Positions 6,727 through 7,864 of a stretch of 7,864 nucleotides of DNA are shown here, piece by piece; the first letter of the stretch is position 1, and each line of letters starts with the position of its first letter. The notes beneath the pieces are model-generated. The model did no database searches. It saw nothing but the letters and a program-made list of their open reading frames with translations, and was not told the origin of the DNA. The DNA is from Gammaproteobacteria bacterium. GTDB taxonomy: Bacteria > Pseudomonadota > Gammaproteobacteria > SG8-11. The translations under genes were made by a program, and so were the position numbers. The stretch is from the NCBI GenBank assembly GCA_016200445.1, contig JACQEQ010000129.1, positions 1-7,864 of the forward strand, written 5' to 3'.

Positions 6727-7758
6727 TTAAAGTACCGACTCATTCAAAATAATTTCGGTACTCTTACGTAGACGCTCGGTCAAATCCTTCCAAGCTTTTT
6801 CAGCCATTTCTTTGCGCAATAGGTCCTTAGCAGGAGCCTCGACGCGTGGCAACTCATTCACGCGCGCCACTTCACGGTCATCAAGACGGAATATCGCCAC
6901 ACCCTCAAGCAGAAACACCGGCTCTGAGACGTCGCCTATTTTCATCTTGTCTAGTACTTCAGCCGCATTACCGCCCATCATACCTTTATGTATGTAACCC
7001 ATATCGCCGCCCGAAGCAGCCGTGTCGTCACCAGAATGAATACGCGCCAATTCCTCAAAACTTTGCCCCTGTCGAATTTTGCTGGAGATTTCACCCGCAG
7101 TTTTCGCAGCTTCATCCCATGCCGGACCACCTGCCGATGGATCAACCTTCAACATGATCATATGCACCTTTACGCGCTCAGGTGCAGTAAATTTATCTTC
7201 ATTCGACTTATAGTAGTTTTGTATTTCAGGGCTACGAGGCTCGTCTACACTACGAACTTTTGATTCGAGCTGCTTGACTAAGCTATCAAGCTCATACTCT
7301 AGACGAGCTTGCTTGAGTAATTGATCCTTATGTTCCTGCCAATAGACATCTTTCTTTTTTTTGCGCTCGAGATTCTTGATATGTATCTCGACATCTGACT
7401 TATCAGGGACAATTCTGCGGCGTTTTGCCTCCTGTACATATAAGACTTTATTGACCATCTGCGTTGCAAGATCACGCCGAAATTTCTTGAGCTCTTTATC
7501 TGGAATCTTCCCGTGAAAAAATTTTTCCTTCATACCTTTCTGAAGCTGTTCGTAATAATCAGCCAGTAAAATCGTCTCAGCTCCTACTTTCGCTAGGTAG
7601 TTAAGTGGTGGTTTTTGGTCAACATTCACACCCGCTTTTAATGGCGTAACATCAGCGGCAAAAATGGGATTGAAAATGGCCGTTACATATAGAAGTAACA
7701 GTGTGAGCATACGGGTAATAAAGAATGAGGAAGCAACTCTGTCGGTATGCAACAACAT
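6727..7758 (-). CDS. Exported SurA/PpiC-type peptidyl-prolyl cis-trans isomerase
   Basis: The 343-residue protein is a probable periplasmic or membrane-attached folding factor. An N-terminal signal sequence is visible: basic residues up to Arg16, the core MLTLLLLYVTAIFNPIFA (17-34), and cleavage likely after Ala34. Residues 55-165 form a charged, mostly helical SurA_N-like chaperone region containing a Lys run (133-136). The parvulin domain spans about 194-296, starting APERVKVHMIML with the conserved His199. It continues through SFEELARIHSGDDTAASGGDMGY and GDVSEPVFLLEGVAIFRLDD, all typical of PpiC domains. A short helical tail follows. Two starts are possible: ATG at 7758 (weak GGA about 9 bases upstream) and ATG at 7710, which would give a more compact signal peptide. 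I keep 7758. It is convergent with the membrane-protein gene, with a 43-base gap and no good terminator. It could be an EpsD-like isomerase of a polysaccharide locus, but nothing in the window confirms that. Confidence 0.9.
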   Translation of the reverse strand: MLLHTDRVASSFFITRMLTLLLLYVTAIFNPIFAADVTPLKAGVNVDQKPPLNYLAKVGAETILLADYYEQLQKGMKEKFFHGKIPDKELKKFRRDLATQMVNKVLYVQEAKRRRIVPDKSDVEIHIKNLERKKKKDVYWQEHKDQLLKQARLEYELDSLVKQLESKVRSVDEPRSPEIQNYYKSNEDKFTAPERVKVHMIMLKVDPSAGGPAWDEAAKTAGEISSKIRQGQSFEELARIHSGDDTAASGGDMGYIHKGMMGGNAAEVLDKMKIGDVSEPVFLLEGVAIFRLDDREVARVNELPRVEAPAKDLLRKEMAEKAWKDLTERLRKSTEIILNESVL

Positions 7759-7864
7759 ATGATCGTATCCAGCAATACGTAAAAAACCTTGGCAAGCGGT
7801 AGTTTATATCACGAACCACAAATGACTACGCCGTGTAACCTTACAGTTTCCTGTCAGGATACAC

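Noticed and set aside
7759..7830. Promoter for the minus-strand isomerase gene: TTGCCA-like -35 at 7790-7795, and TATAAA within about 7800-7812.
   Set aside because: No -10 hexamer sits at suitable spacing from the TTGCCA, and the TATAAA has no -35 partner. The match is no better than chance.

Overview
The window looks like a chromosomal segment of a Gram-negative proteobacterium, probably beta- or gamma-proteobacterial. This is inferred from a purH-purD-purE purine cluster with proteobacterial-type proteins, a YjgR/DUF853 ATPase, and an exported SurA/PpiC-type prolyl isomerase. There is no direct taxonomic marker, and the lineage is not resolved. No tRNA, rRNA or CRISPR array was seen. No gene-free stretch exceeds about 150 bases.

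Layout. Positions 2-655 hold the 3' part of purH, cut by the window edge. purD (661-1835) follows 5 bases later and purE (1885-2391) after a 49-base gap. These form a plus-strand purine operon serving steps 2, 6 and 9-10 of de novo IMP synthesis. purD is broken: about 115 bases are missing from its ATP-grasp region, which shifts the frame at about 1215 and leaves two half-genes.

Positions 2509-3419 are a second damaged locus. A 5' fragment of a polytopic membrane protein (2509-2817) is followed by about 145 non-coding bases. These end in two copies of a GGACATTT-type repeat and a terminal TGACA, which looks like one end of an IS21-like insertion sequence (2818-2961). Directly after it, a 3' gene fragment (2962-3419) resumes, homologous to the C-terminal domain of the intact membrane protein at 4926-6683. 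The likely history is an IS insertion followed by an adjacent deletion that removed the rest of the IS and the middle of the gene.

The rest appears intact. A YjgR-like, HerA-type ATPase gene (3459-4919) lies 6 bases upstream of a ten-or-so-helix GT-C-like membrane protein (4926-6683), probably as one transcription unit. A convergent gene on the minus strand (6727-7758) encodes an exported parvulin-type prolyl isomerase. Positions 7759-7864 are its upstream region, with no convincing promoter.

The main points of interest are the two independent internal deletions (purD and the first membrane-protein gene), the IS-end scar, and the paralogous membrane proteins flanking the ATPase gene. I did not find a convincing novel defence or mobile system.
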